Below, piece by piece: positions 14,530-23,077 of a stretch of DNA of 64,000 nucleotides. The stretch covers positions 62,001 through 126,000 of the forward strand of contig NZ_AP022581.1 in NCBI RefSeq assembly GCF_010731535.1, given 5' to 3'. How positions within the stretch are numbered: the stretch's first letter is position 1; every line of letters begins with the position of its first letter. This DNA comes from Mycobacterium lacus. GTDB lineage: Bacteria; Actinomycetota; Actinomycetes; Mycobacteriales; Mycobacteriaceae. The notes beneath the pieces are model-generated. The model saw only the letters and a list, made by a program, of their open reading frames with translations, was not told the DNA's origin and ran no database searches. The position numbers were made by a program, and so were the translations under genes.

Positions 14530-15252
14530 ATGACGGCAGCGACCGCAGGCGAAGCCACCACACCGGAGGCTCGCGTCCTCGTCGTCGACGACGAGGCCAA
14601 CATCGTCGAACTGCTCTCGGTGAGCCTCAAATTCCAGGGATTCGAGGTCCACACGGCGACCAACGGGGCCCAAGCGCTGGACCGGGCCCGCGAGGCCCGG
14701 CCGGACGCGGTGATCCTCGACGTGATGATGCCCGGCATGGACGGCTTCGGGGTGCTGCGCCGGCTGCGCGCCGACGGCATCGATGCGCCGGCGCTGTTCC
14801 TGACGGCCCGCGATTCCCTGCAGGACAAGATCGCCGGCCTGACCCTGGGTGGCGACGACTATGTGACGAAGCCTTTCAGCCTGGAGGAGGTCGTCGCCCG
14901 GCTGCGGGTCATCCTGCGGCGCGCCGGCAAGGGCAGTTCGGAACCGCGCAACGCCCGCCTGACCTTTGCCGACATCGAACTCGACGAGGAGACCCACGAG
15001 GTGTGGAAGGCCGGGCAGCCGGTGTCGCTGTCGCCGACCGAATTCACTTTGCTGCGCTACTTCGTGATCAACGCGGGCACGGTGCTGAGCAAACCCAAGA
15101 TTCTCGACCACGTCTGGCGCTACGACTTCGGCGGTGACGTCAACGTCGTCGAGTCGTATGTGTCGTATCTGCGCCGCAAGATCGACACCGGGGAGAAGCG
15201 GCTGCTGCACACCCTGCGCGGCGTTGGTTACGTGTTGCGGGAGCCGCGATGA
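14530..15252 (+). CDS. phoP: response regulator PhoP (OmpR family)
   Basis: A 240-residue response regulator, nearly identical in the visible blocks to M. tuberculosis PhoP, which controls acid/pH response, sulfolipid and polyacyltrehalose lipids, EspA/ESX-1 secretion and hypoxia genes. The receiver domain (about 14-130) has the acidic pair VVDDE, the phosphorylated aspartate D64 in ILDVMMPG, Thr in LTARDS and Lys in YVTKPFS. The winged helix-turn-helix effector domain (about 145-240) contains LSPTEFTLLRYF and DVNVVESYVSYLRRKI. The ATG at 14530 is chosen with GAGGGG upstream. A TTG at 14497 would add 11 residues, roughly matching the longer annotated H37Rv N-terminus. Confidence 0.97.
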   Translation: MTAATAGEATTPEARVLVVDDEANIVELLSVSLKFQGFEVHTATNGAQALDRAREARPDAVILDVMMPGMDGFGVLRRLRADGIDAPALFLTARDSLQDKIAGLTLGGDDYVTKPFSLEEVVARLRVILRRAGKGSSEPRNARLTFADIELDEETHEVWKAGQPVSLSPTEFTLLRYFVINAGTVLSKPKILDHVWRYDFGGDVNVVESYVSYLRRKIDTGEKRLLHTLRGVGYVLREPR

Positions 15253-15301
15253 ACGTGTGCCCCGGCGGGCGAGACATCCAGCGTTAGCGAAGAATACGCG
15301 C

Positions 15302-16723
15302 ATGGCCAAATTCCGTCGACGCGCATTGCCACTGCGAGTGGGCCTGGTCGCGGCCACCCTGGCTTTGGTGGCCTGCGGCCTGGCGGTCTCCGGGGTCGCG
15401 GTCACCTCGATCCTGCGGCACAGCCTGATCAGCCGGATCGACTCGACCCTGCTCGACGCGTCGCGCACCTGGGCGCAAGCCCCGAGACGGCAATCGGCCG
15501 ATGGCCCCGACCCCGGCCGGCCGCCGTCGAAGTTCTACGTGCGCGGTATCAACGCCGACGGCGTCCCATTCACCGCCATCAACGACCGCAACGCTGAACC
15601 GGCGCTGCCACCCGACAACGACGTGGGCCCCAACCCGACGACGCTGCAATCCGTCAACGGCTCCGATATCGAATGGCGGGCCGTGTCGGTGCGCGGGCCG
15701 CACGGCCTGACCACAGTCGCGATCGACCTATCCGACGTACAGCACACGGTGCGGTCGCTGGTCTGGTTGCAGGTCGGCATCGGGGTCGCGGTGTTGGTCG
15801 TGGTCGGGATCGCCGGTTTCGCGGTGGTGCACCGCAGCCTACGTCCGCTGACCGAAGTCGAGGAAACCGCCGCGGCGATCGCTGCCGGCCAGCTGGATCG
15901 CCGCGTTCCGGAGCGCGACCCCCGCACCGAGGTGGGCCGACTTTCCTTGGCGCTCAACGGAATGCTTGCCCAGATCCAGCAGGCGATGGCCGACTCGGAG
16001 TGTTCGGCGGCGAAGGCCCGCGGTTCGGAGGACCGGATGCGGCGGTTCATCACCGACGCGAGCCACGAATTGCGCACTCCGCTGACCACCATTCGCGGGT
16101 TCGCCGAGTTGTATCGCCAGGGCGCCGCCCGCGACGTGGCGATGCTGTTGTCGCGCATCGAAAGCGAAGCCAGCCGGATGGGTCTGCTGGTCGATGATTT
16201 GTTGCTCCTTGCCCGGCTGGACGTGCAACGGCCGCTCGAGCACGATCGGGTGGACTTGCTGGCGCTGGCCAGCGACGCCGTGCATGACGCGCAGGCGATC
16301 GCCCCCAAGCGCAGGATCACGATGGACGTCCTCGACGGCCCTGGCACCCCGGAGGTGCTCGGTGATGAACCGCGGATTCGTCAGGTGCTGAGCAACCTCG
16401 TCGCGAATGCCTTGCAGCACACGCCGGAGAGCGCCGACGTCATCGTTCGGGTCGGCACCGATGGCGACGACGCCGTGCTCGAAGTGGCCGACAAGGGGCC
16501 CGGCATGAGTGCGGAGGATGCGCTGCGGGTGTTCGAGCGGTTCTATCGCACCGACTCATCACGGGCGCGGGCCAGCGGCGGTACCGGACTGGGGCTCTCG
16601 ATCGTTGATTCCTTGGTGCAGGCCCACGGTGGCGTCGTCACGGTGACGACCGCGCCCGGGGAGGGCTGCTGCTTCCGCGTCACGCTGCCGCGTGTGAGCG
16701 AGGTGGCCGCGCACGTCGGTTAG
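15302..16723 (+). CDS. phoR: sensor histidine kinase PhoR
   Basis: A 473-residue membrane histidine kinase, partner of PhoP. The first transmembrane helix is at about 13-35 and a periplasmic sensor loop spans about 36-155. A second helix at about 157-180 is followed by HAMP (to about 235), a DHp domain with the phospho-accepting histidine in DASHELRTPLT (H255), and a HATPase_c domain with the N box (NLVANALQHT), G1 (DKGPGMS), F box (FERFYR) and G2 (GGTGLGLSI). The periplasmic loop is the least conserved part relative to M. tuberculosis, as expected for the sensing domain. It starts 49 bp after phoP and is presumably in the same operon. Confidence 0.96.
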   Translation: MAKFRRRALPLRVGLVAATLALVACGLAVSGVAVTSILRHSLISRIDSTLLDASRTWAQAPRRQSADGPDPGRPPSKFYVRGINADGVPFTAINDRNAEPALPPDNDVGPNPTTLQSVNGSDIEWRAVSVRGPHGLTTVAIDLSDVQHTVRSLVWLQVGIGVAVLVVVGIAGFAVVHRSLRPLTEVEETAAAIAAGQLDRRVPERDPRTEVGRLSLALNGMLAQIQQAMADSECSAAKARGSEDRMRRFITDASHELRTPLTTIRGFAELYRQGAARDVAMLLSRIESEASRMGLLVDDLLLLARLDVQRPLEHDRVDLLALASDAVHDAQAIAPKRRITMDVLDGPGTPEVLGDEPRIRQVLSNLVANALQHTPESADVIVRVGTDGDDAVLEVADKGPGMSAEDALRVFERFYRTDSSRARASGGTGLGLSIVDSLVQAHGGVVTVTTAPGEGCCFRVTLPRVSEVAAHVG

Positions 16724-16945
16724 CCCGCTGGCCTGCTAACGCCACCCCGGTGGTCGGGGCTACCGCTACGGCATTGGCCCACTGAACGCCGAACCGATGC
16801 CCTCCAGATCCGTCGTTGCCGCCGCCACCATCTCCGGCGTCACCACCACGAACGACATGGCTGCCGCCCACGAATTCAAGCAGCCCTTATATCAGCGTCC
16901 AGCACAAGTTTTGGAACAAACCTTTGCACTACACGCACGTATTGG

Positions 16946-17350
16946 TCACGCCAATTGAGCTAGGGCCGCCCTGATCTTGGCCTGCGCCTCGTCGAGCGAT
17001 TCCGGTGACGGGTTGCGGTCGACGTTGGCAAAGCCGAAGTCGCTCAGGCGTCGGGTGGGAAAGACGTGGACGTGCAGATGGGGGACTTCCAGTCCGGCGA
17101 TGATCACCCCGGCGCGTGCTGTTCCGAAGGCACGGCACACGGCCTTTCCGATCAGTTGGCTCACTGCCATGACCCGGCCGAAGACCGGACCGTCCACGTC
17201 CTGCCAGTGGTCGATCTCCGCACGCGGCACCACCAGCGTGTGCCCCTGCGTCATCGGCTCGATCGTCAGGAACGCGACGACCTCGTCGTCCTCGTAGACG
17301 AAGCGACCGGGCAGTTCACGGTTGATGATCTTGGTGAAGATCGTGGGCAT
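16946..17350 (-). CDS. HIT-family nucleotide-binding hydrolase
   Basis: A 134-residue histidine-triad protein at the position of H37Rv Rv0759c. The HIT motif HLHVHVF is at residues 91-97 with the catalytic central histidine (H95 as the third of the triad), preceded by the conserved [16 protein letters not shown] segment. Members hydrolyse nucleotide phosphoramidates or dinucleoside polyphosphates in the cytosol; the physiological substrate of this one is not known. It is transcribed toward phoR, with about 220 bp of apparently non-coding sequence between the stops. Confidence 0.93.
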   Translation of the reverse strand: MPTIFTKIINRELPGRFVYEDDEVVAFLTIEPMTQGHTLVVPRAEIDHWQDVDGPVFGRVMAVSQLIGKAVCRAFGTARAGVIIAGLEVPHLHVHVFPTRRLSDFGFANVDRNPSPESLDEAQAKIRAALAQLA

Positions 17351-17399
17351 TGGATCAGCATATGGTCGCCGAAATTGCCGGGGCGCCAGGTATCGCCGG

Positions 17400-18796
17400 T
17401 CATGCCGCCCCTGAGCTGTCGTCCTCGTCGTCGTCTTCGTTGTGTAGCAGTTTTTCGGGGTGGTGGAAGGTGTTCGTGCTAGGTTGGCTGCGGTCTAGGT
17501 GGGGCGGTGGTATCCATTCGGTGTCGCCGTTGGCGCGTTTGCGGGTGGTCCAGCCTTGTTCGGCTAGTGGGTGATGGCCGCCGCAGGCGAAGGTCGGGTC
17601 GTTGACGTCGGTGGTGCGGCATTGGGCGTAGGGGGTGCAGTGATGGACTTCGGCGTTGTAGCCCTTGACGTCGCAGCCCGGCGCCGAGCAGCCGCGGTCC
17701 TTGGCGTACAGGACGATTCGTTGCCCCGGGTGAGGTCAGGCGTTTGGTGTGATAGAGCGCCAGGGCTTTGCCCTGGTCGAAGATGGCCAGATAGTGGTGA
17801 GCGTGGCGGGCAAGGCGGATCACGTCGCTCATCGGCAGGATGCTGCCGCCGCCGGTGAGTGCGGTGCCGGCGGCGGCTTCCAGCTCGGCCAGGGTGGTGG
17901 ACACGATGATCGACGCTGGTAACCCGTTGTGCTGGCCCAAATCTCTGGAGGCCCAGCATGGCGCGCAGGGCGGCGTTGAGGCCGTCGTGGTTGCGTTGGT
18001 TTGCCGTGCGGGTGTCGGTGTCGATGGCGGTTTGGCTGGGGGTGCCGTCCACACAGGGGGTGTCGCTGTCGGGGTTGCACATGCCGGGGGCGGCCAGTTT
18101 GGCCAACACCGCCTCCAGGGTGGCGCGCAACTCGGGGGTGATCATCCCGCGTAGCTCCGACATGCCGTCGGACTGCTGGTTACCCAACCTCAGCCCGCGC
18201 CGCCGCGCCCGGTCCTCGTCGCGGTAGGTGCCATCAGGATTAAGGCAGTCGGCGATGGTGTCGGCCAGCCCGGCGTGGGGGTACCGCCCGCTTGCGGGGG
18301 ATTGTTCGGGTCGATATTGGCTGCCCTGGCGCGCCAGGTCGGCTTGGGCGCGCTCGCGGGTGGCCGCGTCGACCCAGCCGGGCAGCCGGTGGTGGACGCG
18401 GCGGATCACCGCGATGTGGCCGGCGCCGAGTTTCCCGGCTTTCTGCGCGGCGGCCGTCGCAGCCAGCATCGGCGGTAGGGGTTCGCCGGTGAGCCCGCGG
18501 CGCGGCCCGAGGTCGGCGGCCTCGTTGATGCGTCGGGAGGCTTCGGCGCGGCTGGTCAGTGCCTAGTCGGCGATCGCATGCGAGAGCTTGGCGCCCAATT
18601 CTTCGGCAGTGGCTTGGCGGGCCAGGTTGTTGATCAACTGATGCTCGGGCACCGGCAGCCGGCGGCGCACCTTTTCGCAGCGTTCCAGCAGCGCCAGCCA
18701 CTCCCGGGTGCTCAACGCATCGAATCTCAGCCCGACCACGCCGTCGACCGCGGCATCGAGTGCGTCGAACGCCGCGGTGATTACCTCGCGATCCAT
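17400..18796 (-). pseudogene. DUF222/HNH (13E12 repeat family) gene, nonsense and frameshift mutated
   Basis: A 13E12-repeat-type gene typical of mycobacteria, readable in pieces. The N-terminus (ATG at 18796) has LSTREWLALLERCEKVRRRLPVPEHQ-type sequence interrupted by an in-frame TAG at 18563-18565. The DUF222 core then continues in the same frame ([25 protein letters not shown]). A shift follows near 17940 ([24 protein letters not shown]), and a second near 17740 leads to the C-terminal HNH nuclease ([22 protein letters not shown]) ending in TGA at 17400-17402. These genes encode probable homing-type or DNA-modifying nucleases and are frequently decayed. This copy is inactive as it stands. 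Confidence 0.85.
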
Positions 18797-18975
18797 ACCG
18801 CGAAACTATCGCAGGCCACCGACAAAAAACCGGCGCCCACAAACCACTGAAACCACAGTGACACAAGTGATTTCGTTACTATGTAGTGCTTAGAAGGTGA
18901 GTCACAAAGCAATTCAAAGGCGCTGCGAGCCGTCGAAGCGAAATCATGAGGACTCGGGCGCATCGGCTGAGGTCG

Positions 18976-19155
18976 TCAGGCCTGCTGCTCGAACAATTCG
19001 CGCAGTTCGGCCACCGACCACGGCGGGGAGTCGCGGTACCCGATGAGAGTCGGTGATGGCCTGGGTAACTGTCCGATGAATCCACCTGCGGTTATGAGGA
19101 TTTCGTCAGTCAGGTGGTTGGCGCGATCGCTGGCTTGATATAGCGACGCCCGCAT
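18976..19155 (-). CDS. 59-residue orphan peptide with conserved-looking core
   Basis: A short frame with good amino-acid composition: MRASLYQASDRANHLTDEIL, then a segment with LPRPSPTLIGYRDSPPWSV and an acidic-helical end ELRELFEQQA. The pattern resembles the C-terminus of a larger mycobacterial hypothetical protein more than a random frame. It borders the decayed transposase directly upstream, so it may be the remnant of a gene whose 5' part was lost to the insertion. No ribosome site is visible before the ATG at 19155. Confidence 0.35.
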   Translation of the reverse strand: MRASLYQASDRANHLTDEILITAGGFIGQLPRPSPTLIGYRDSPPWSVAELRELFEQQA

Positions 19156-19164
19156 CGCGGCTTC

Positions 19165-19311
19165 GTCGCTAGTGGAGACAGGCGCTTGCCTGGTACCTGC
19201 TTGCCGGCGATCTCGGTATGTCCGTAGGAGGTGCCCTGTCTGGCATGCCCAGAGACCGGGCGAAGCAGCGAATCGATATCGATGAACGCGCGTACATCGG
19301 CGCCGGCCAGC
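19165..19311 (-). pseudogene. decayed IS1380-like transposase fragment, split by the IS21 element
   Basis: In one minus-strand frame, the fragment reads AGADVRAFIDIDSLL, GHARQGTSYGHTEIAGKQ and LSPLAT, which resembles the catalytic start of IS1380-type transposases (a D-x-D followed by HAKQG-type and GHTKI-type blocks). Homology stops near 19170. If the IS21 element and one 6-bp target copy are removed, the frame joins to sequence at 21984-22060 (AVFDDDN-type N-terminal remnant), so this gene was the target of the later insertion. Much of the N-terminal half is deleted. Family assignment is from memory of the motifs only. Confidence 0.55.
19306..19311 (+). repeat. 6-bp target-site duplication GCCAGC, left copy
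   Basis: GCCAGC immediately precedes the left terminal repeat at 19312 and recurs directly after the right terminal repeat at 21978-21983. A perfect short duplication of this size is expected for IS21-family transposition and fixes the element boundaries. Confidence 0.88.
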
Positions 19312-19477
19312 TGTCAGCGGTCACGCAATTCCCCAGGTTTGAGGGGTTGTCCGTCACGGAATTCCCCACCCTGGCTGTCAGGTAATTCCCCACCCTGGGC
19401 GGTGTGTCTGCCGGGTGTGGGCCTCGCACACATGTTCGCTCTTGATCCGTCGGAGTACGGCGGACGAAGGGGCACTG

Positions 19478-21055
19478 ATGGCGAGGAGAGATATCGAGAT
19501 GTTCGATCTGATCGAGTTGTACACGCATTGGCAGGCTGGTCGCTCACAGGTGCAGTTGTGGCAGTCGCTGGGGATGGATCGTAAGACGATCCGCAAGTAT
19601 CTGGCCCCGGCGGTCGCCGAGGGCATTGGCCCAGGCGGAGAACCGCTGAGCGCCGAGCAGTGGGCGGCGCGGATCGCGCAGTGGTTTCCCGGACTGGATG
19701 ATCGCGGCGCGCGGGCATCGACGTGGCCGTTGATCGACCGGCATAGCGACCGGATCAAGGACTGGCTGCACGCCGATGTTACGGTCGCCACGATCGCGCA
19801 GCGGCTACGTGACGACCATCAGGTCGACGTGTCGGAGTCCTCTGTGCGGCGTTGGGTGGCAATGAATTTCGCCGATGAGGTGGCTCGTGCTCGGGTGAGC
19901 GTGCCGCGCGGCGAAGTGCCGCCGGGCAGCGAAGCGCAGATCGACTACGGCCGGTTAGGAATGTGGCTGAACCCGGCCACAGCCAAGCGAGTCGCAGTGT
20001 GGGCGTTTGTCATGGTGCTGTCGTGCTCGCGGCACCTGTTCGTTCGCCCTGTGGTCAGGATGGACCAAACCACCTGGTGCACTTGCCATGTCGAGGCATT
20101 CGAATTCTTCAATGGTATTCCGGCCCGGCTGGTGTGCGACAACCTCAAGACCGGGGTGGACAAGCCCGACCTATATGACCCGAAGATCAACCGCACCTAC
20201 GCCGAGCTGGCCGCCCACTACGACTGCTTGATCGACCCGGCCCGGGCGTTCAAGCCCAAGGACAAACCTCGTGTCGAGCGGCCGATGCCGTATGTGCGGG
20301 ATTCGTTCTGGCGGGGCCGCGAGTTCACCTCGCTGGCTCAGATGCAGGGCGAGGCGGCCCGGTGGAGCCGGGAGGTGGCCGGGCTACGACATTCACGGGC
20401 CCTCGACGGCGGCCAGCCGCTGCGGGTGTTCGAAGCGATCGAGGCCGATACGTTGAAACCGTTGCCGCGCCACGCGTTCGAACTCACCACCTGGTCTATC
20501 GGCACCGTGGGGGTCGATACGCACCTCAAGGTCGGCAAGGCCCTCTACAGCGTGCCATGGCGGCTGATCGGGCGGCGCCTGCACGCCCGCACCGCCGGTG
20601 ACATCGTGCAGATCTTTGCCCACAACGAGGTCGTCGCCACCCATGTGCGGCGGGCCTCGGGGCGCTCCACCGACTTCTCCCACTACCCGCCGGAGAAGGT
20701 CGCCTTCGCGATGAAAACCCCCACCTGGTGTCGGCACACCGCCGCCCAGGTCGGCCCCGCCTGCGAAGCGGTGATCGCCGAATTCATGCGCGACAACGCG
20801 ATCCACCACCTGCGCTCGGCGCAAGGAGTGCTCGGGCTGCGCGACAAGCACGGCTGTGATCGGCTCGAAGCCGCCTGCGCCTGCGCGATCGCCGTCGGCG
20901 ACCCGGCGTATCGGACCATCAAGGGCATCCTGGCCGCCGGCACCGAACACGACGCCACCACCGCCGAACCGGCCACTGGCGCCGCCGCCACTACCGCGGC
21001 GTTCCTGCGTGGCCCCGACCAGTTCGCCACCGGCGACACCGGCGGAGTCGGCTGA
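19478..21055 (+). CDS. istA: IS21-family transposase IstA
   Basis: A 525-residue DDE transposase. The N-terminus has two helix-turn-helix segments (YTHWQAGRSQVQLWQSLG and VDVSESSVRRWV). The catalytic core has D156 in AQIDYG, D221 in VCDNLK and E267 in PRVERPM, spaced as expected for an integrase-type DDE domain. A beta-barrel Mu-C-like part follows, ending in an Ala/Thr-rich tail. It performs cut-and-paste or circle-mediated transposition together with IstB. The ATG at 19478 lies 4 bp after a GGGGCAC segment; the upstream frame runs into the left terminal repeat. istB follows after 72 bp. Confidence 0.93.
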   Translation: MARRDIEMFDLIELYTHWQAGRSQVQLWQSLGMDRKTIRKYLAPAVAEGIGPGGEPLSAEQWAARIAQWFPGLDDRGARASTWPLIDRHSDRIKDWLHADVTVATIAQRLRDDHQVDVSESSVRRWVAMNFADEVARARVSVPRGEVPPGSEAQIDYGRLGMWLNPATAKRVAVWAFVMVLSCSRHLFVRPVVRMDQTTWCTCHVEAFEFFNGIPARLVCDNLKTGVDKPDLYDPKINRTYAELAAHYDCLIDPARAFKPKDKPRVERPMPYVRDSFWRGREFTSLAQMQGEAARWSREVAGLRHSRALDGGQPLRVFEAIEADTLKPLPRHAFELTTWSIGTVGVDTHLKVGKALYSVPWRLIGRRLHARTAGDIVQIFAHNEVVATHVRRASGRSTDFSHYPPEKVAFAMKTPTWCRHTAAQVGPACEAVIAEFMRDNAIHHLRSAQGVLGLRDKHGCDRLEAACACAIAVGDPAYRTIKGILAAGTEHDATTAEPATGAAATTAAFLRGPDQFATGDTGGVG

Positions 21056-21127
21056 AAGTCACCCGGGTCCCGGAATCTGACCGAATCACAACCCACATAA
21101 GCTATTTCACAAGGAGAACACGACTTC

Positions 21128-21883
21128 ATGGGTATTTGTGACCCCGCGCTGCGCAACGCGCTGCGCACTCTGAAACTGTCGGGCATGCTTGACACCCTCG
21201 ACGCCCGGCTAGCCCAGACCCGCAACGGCGACTTCGGGCACCTCGAATTCCTGCAAGCACTGTGCGAGGACGAGATCGCCCGCCGCGAATCGGCCGCCCT
21301 GACACGGCGCATCCGCCGCGCGAAGTTCGAAGAACAAGCCACCTTCGAATCCTTCGACTTCTCCGCCAACCCGAAACTGCCCGCCGCCATACTGCGCGAC
21401 CTGGCCGCGCTGCGCTGGCTCGACGCCGGCGAGTCGGTCATCCTCTACGGACCCGTTGGGGTAGGCAAAACCCATGTGGCACAAGCACTCGGGCATGCTG
21501 TAGCCCGACGCGGCGGCGACGTCCGTTTCGCCAAAACCTCTCGGATGCTCGCCGACCTCGCCGGCGGGCACGCCGACCGCAGTTGGGGCCAACGCATCCG
21601 CGAATACACCAAACCGCTCGTGTTGATTCTTGATGATTTTGCGATGCGCGAGCACACGACCATGCACGCCGACGACCTCTACGAGCTAATCAACGAACGC
21701 GCGGTCAGCGGCAAGCCGCTGATCTTGACCTCCAACCGCGCCCCCAACGACTGGTACGGCCTATTCCCGAACCCGGTCGTCGCCGAATCGCTACTCGACA
21801 GGATCATCAACAGCAGCTACCAGATCCTCATGGACGGACCCAGCTACCGGCCCCGCAAACGGCCCGGACGCAGCGTCAGCTAG
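21128..21883 (+). CDS. istB: IS21-family helper ATPase IstB
   Basis: A 251-residue AAA+ (DnaC-like) ATPase that loads on target DNA and stimulates IstA. Walker A is GPVGVGKTH at about 108-116, Walker B is LVLILDDF at about 164-171, and sensor 1 is ILTSNRAPNDW. The helical N-terminus (LKLSGMLDTLDARLAQ) is typical. AAGGAGAA precedes the ATG at 21128. The frame is intact and ends about 70 bp before the right terminal repeat begins. Confidence 0.95.
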   Translation: MGICDPALRNALRTLKLSGMLDTLDARLAQTRNGDFGHLEFLQALCEDEIARRESAALTRRIRRAKFEEQATFESFDFSANPKLPAAILRDLAALRWLDAGESVILYGPVGVGKTHVAQALGHAVARRGGDVRFAKTSRMLADLAGGHADRSWGQRIREYTKPLVLILDDFAMREHTTMHADDLYELINERAVSGKPLILTSNRAPNDWYGLFPNPVVAESLLDRIINSSYQILMDGPSYRPRKRPGRSVS

Positions 21884-21977
21884 ACAACGCCACCGCGGGC
21901 ACGGTACACATACCATCGAGGCCCGCACCTGGGGAATTCCGTGACGGCAGCCCTGGGGAATTACGTGACGGTCGACA

Positions 21978-22378
21978 GCCAGCAGCTCGACGCGAGATTG
22001 TCATCGTCGAACACCGCGGAATCCAGCGCGAACCTGTGGGGCGCTCTCACCGGAAGCGCCTTTCACCTGTTGGTCGGAATGTTGCGCGGAAACTCCAATC
22101 ATCCCAGCTCAGACAGCATTGTCCGCCGCGCCTGATGACCCGCGCGGTGCAGCGCTACATCGATGACATGTAGCTGTTCGGTGCGAGTGTTCGTCCCGGT
22201 CCGGGCACGCAGTATGACGAGGCCGCCTGGACCGACAGCATCGTGGCATACGGGGGGTGTGCTGGGTACCTGTCAACAGCTCGGTACCACTTGGTGACGA
22301 TCGCAGGTAGCTGGTGAGAGCAGCCCACGACGTTGGGTGCGGCATGTCCGGGTAAGCGTTCGAGCAGCTAAGGCCGTA
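21978..22378. other. 401-bp region of remnants right of the IS21 element
   Basis: It begins with the second GCCAGC target copy (21978-21983) and continues with the 5' remnant of the interrupted transposase to about 22060. From 22135 a plus-strand frame reads MTRAVQRYIDDM, a stop, and PGPGTQYDEAAW with further stops, suggesting another decayed gene I cannot name. No intact gene is seen. Confidence 0.5.
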
Positions 22379-22600
22379 TCACTGGCCAGGCAGTGGAACC
22401 CAGATCCCGAATAGCCAGAAGCCCCACTGCAGGAAGTACGAATCCCACACCGGCACCACTGAGAATCCCCAGTAGTTCAAGATGGGGGGTGCCCAGCCAG
22501 CCGGCGGAGGCCAATGTCCCCCGAGCGGGGTATACCCGCCCCATGTTGCTGGGCCCCAACTCAGTGGGGGTGGCGGCGGAGGCCCACGACGGCGTCAGGG
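22379..22600 (-). pseudogene. fragment of a Trp/Pro-rich secreted protein gene
   Basis: One minus-strand frame reads continuously to a TGA at 22379-22381 with an aromatic-rich C-terminus: SWGPATWGGYTPLGG, NYWGFSVVPVWDSYF, and WGFWLFGIWVPLPGQ at the end. This resembles small exported mycobacterial proteins with a Pro/Gly linker and a Trp-rich tail. Going upstream, the frame meets a TGA near 22585 before any start codon, and a signal-peptide-like ATAALTPSWASAA stretch lies in another frame. I therefore call it frameshifted. Assignment is tentative. Confidence 0.4.
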
Positions 22601-22623
22601 CCGCCGTCGCGCGTCGCCGGGTC

Positions 22624-23040
22624 TCACTGTTTGCCGAACTTCATCATGTCGAGGTTCCAGTACCCGCGCATGCTGGTGATGAGCCCGGCGTCGTTGACAC
22701 GGTAGGTGAACACGCCGCGCACCTCGCTGGTGAAGCCACCCTCAAACTTGCTGTGCAGCACCAGGATATGAGCGATCTCGCTGGGCGAACTGGACGGGAA
22801 GGTCTCCTCGCAGGTGATCGTCAGCTGATTGGCCGCGATGTTGGTGTCGTAGAAAGTGGCGACCCCATCCTTGCCCCTGACCCCGGTGCCATCCGGATTC
22901 GTGACGGACTTGCCGATCGGGTCCTCGATGACGACGTCGTCCGCCATCAGAGCCAGCCAGCCTTCGCGGTCGTGGGCCTGCACGCAGCGCCACGAGGCCT
23001 GCGACGCGGTCAATGCCGGGGATTGGGCTGTTTGGGTCAT
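22624..23040 (-). CDS. ketosteroid-isomerase-like NTF2-fold protein
   Basis: A 138-residue protein corresponding to H37Rv Rv0760c, a structurally known steroid-binding NTF2/KSI-fold protein. A cone-shaped beta sheet with an N-terminal helix is expected. The acid/base region MADDVVIEDPIG and the C-terminal MRGYWNLDMM are conserved. AGGAG lies 6 bp before the ATG at 23040, favouring it over the ATG 6 bp further upstream. It is the last gene of the long leftward operon that includes cyp51, cyp123 and adhB, consistent with a steroid or sterol role. The reaction is not established. Confidence 0.92.
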   Translation of the reverse strand: MTQTAQSPALTASQASWRCVQAHDREGWLALMADDVVIEDPIGKSVTNPDGTGVRGKDGVATFYDTNIAANQLTITCEETFPSSSPSEIAHILVLHSKFEGGFTSEVRGVFTYRVNDAGLITSMRGYWNLDMMKFGKQ

Positions 23041-23077
23041 TGACATCTCCTATCGGGCTATCTCTCCTGTTGATTTT

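Larger units (their letters stand above)
19312..21977 (+). mobile_element. complete IS21-family insertion sequence (2666 bp)
   Basis: The element starts and ends with TGTC/GACA inside imperfect terminal inverted repeats of about 26 bp (19312-19337 and 21952-21977, 22 of 26 matching, sharing GTCACG and AATTCCCCAGG). Additional internal copies of GTCACG-GAATTCCCCA lie at both ends, the multiple terminal repeats usual for IS21. It carries intact istA and istB and is bounded by a 6-bp target duplication, so it looks recently mobile. It landed in an already decayed transposase gene. Confidence 0.93.

Noticed and set aside
16724..16945. Possible small gene between phoR and the HIT gene
   Set aside because: Only short Gly/Arg-rich frames without starts or motifs are present; treated as non-coding.
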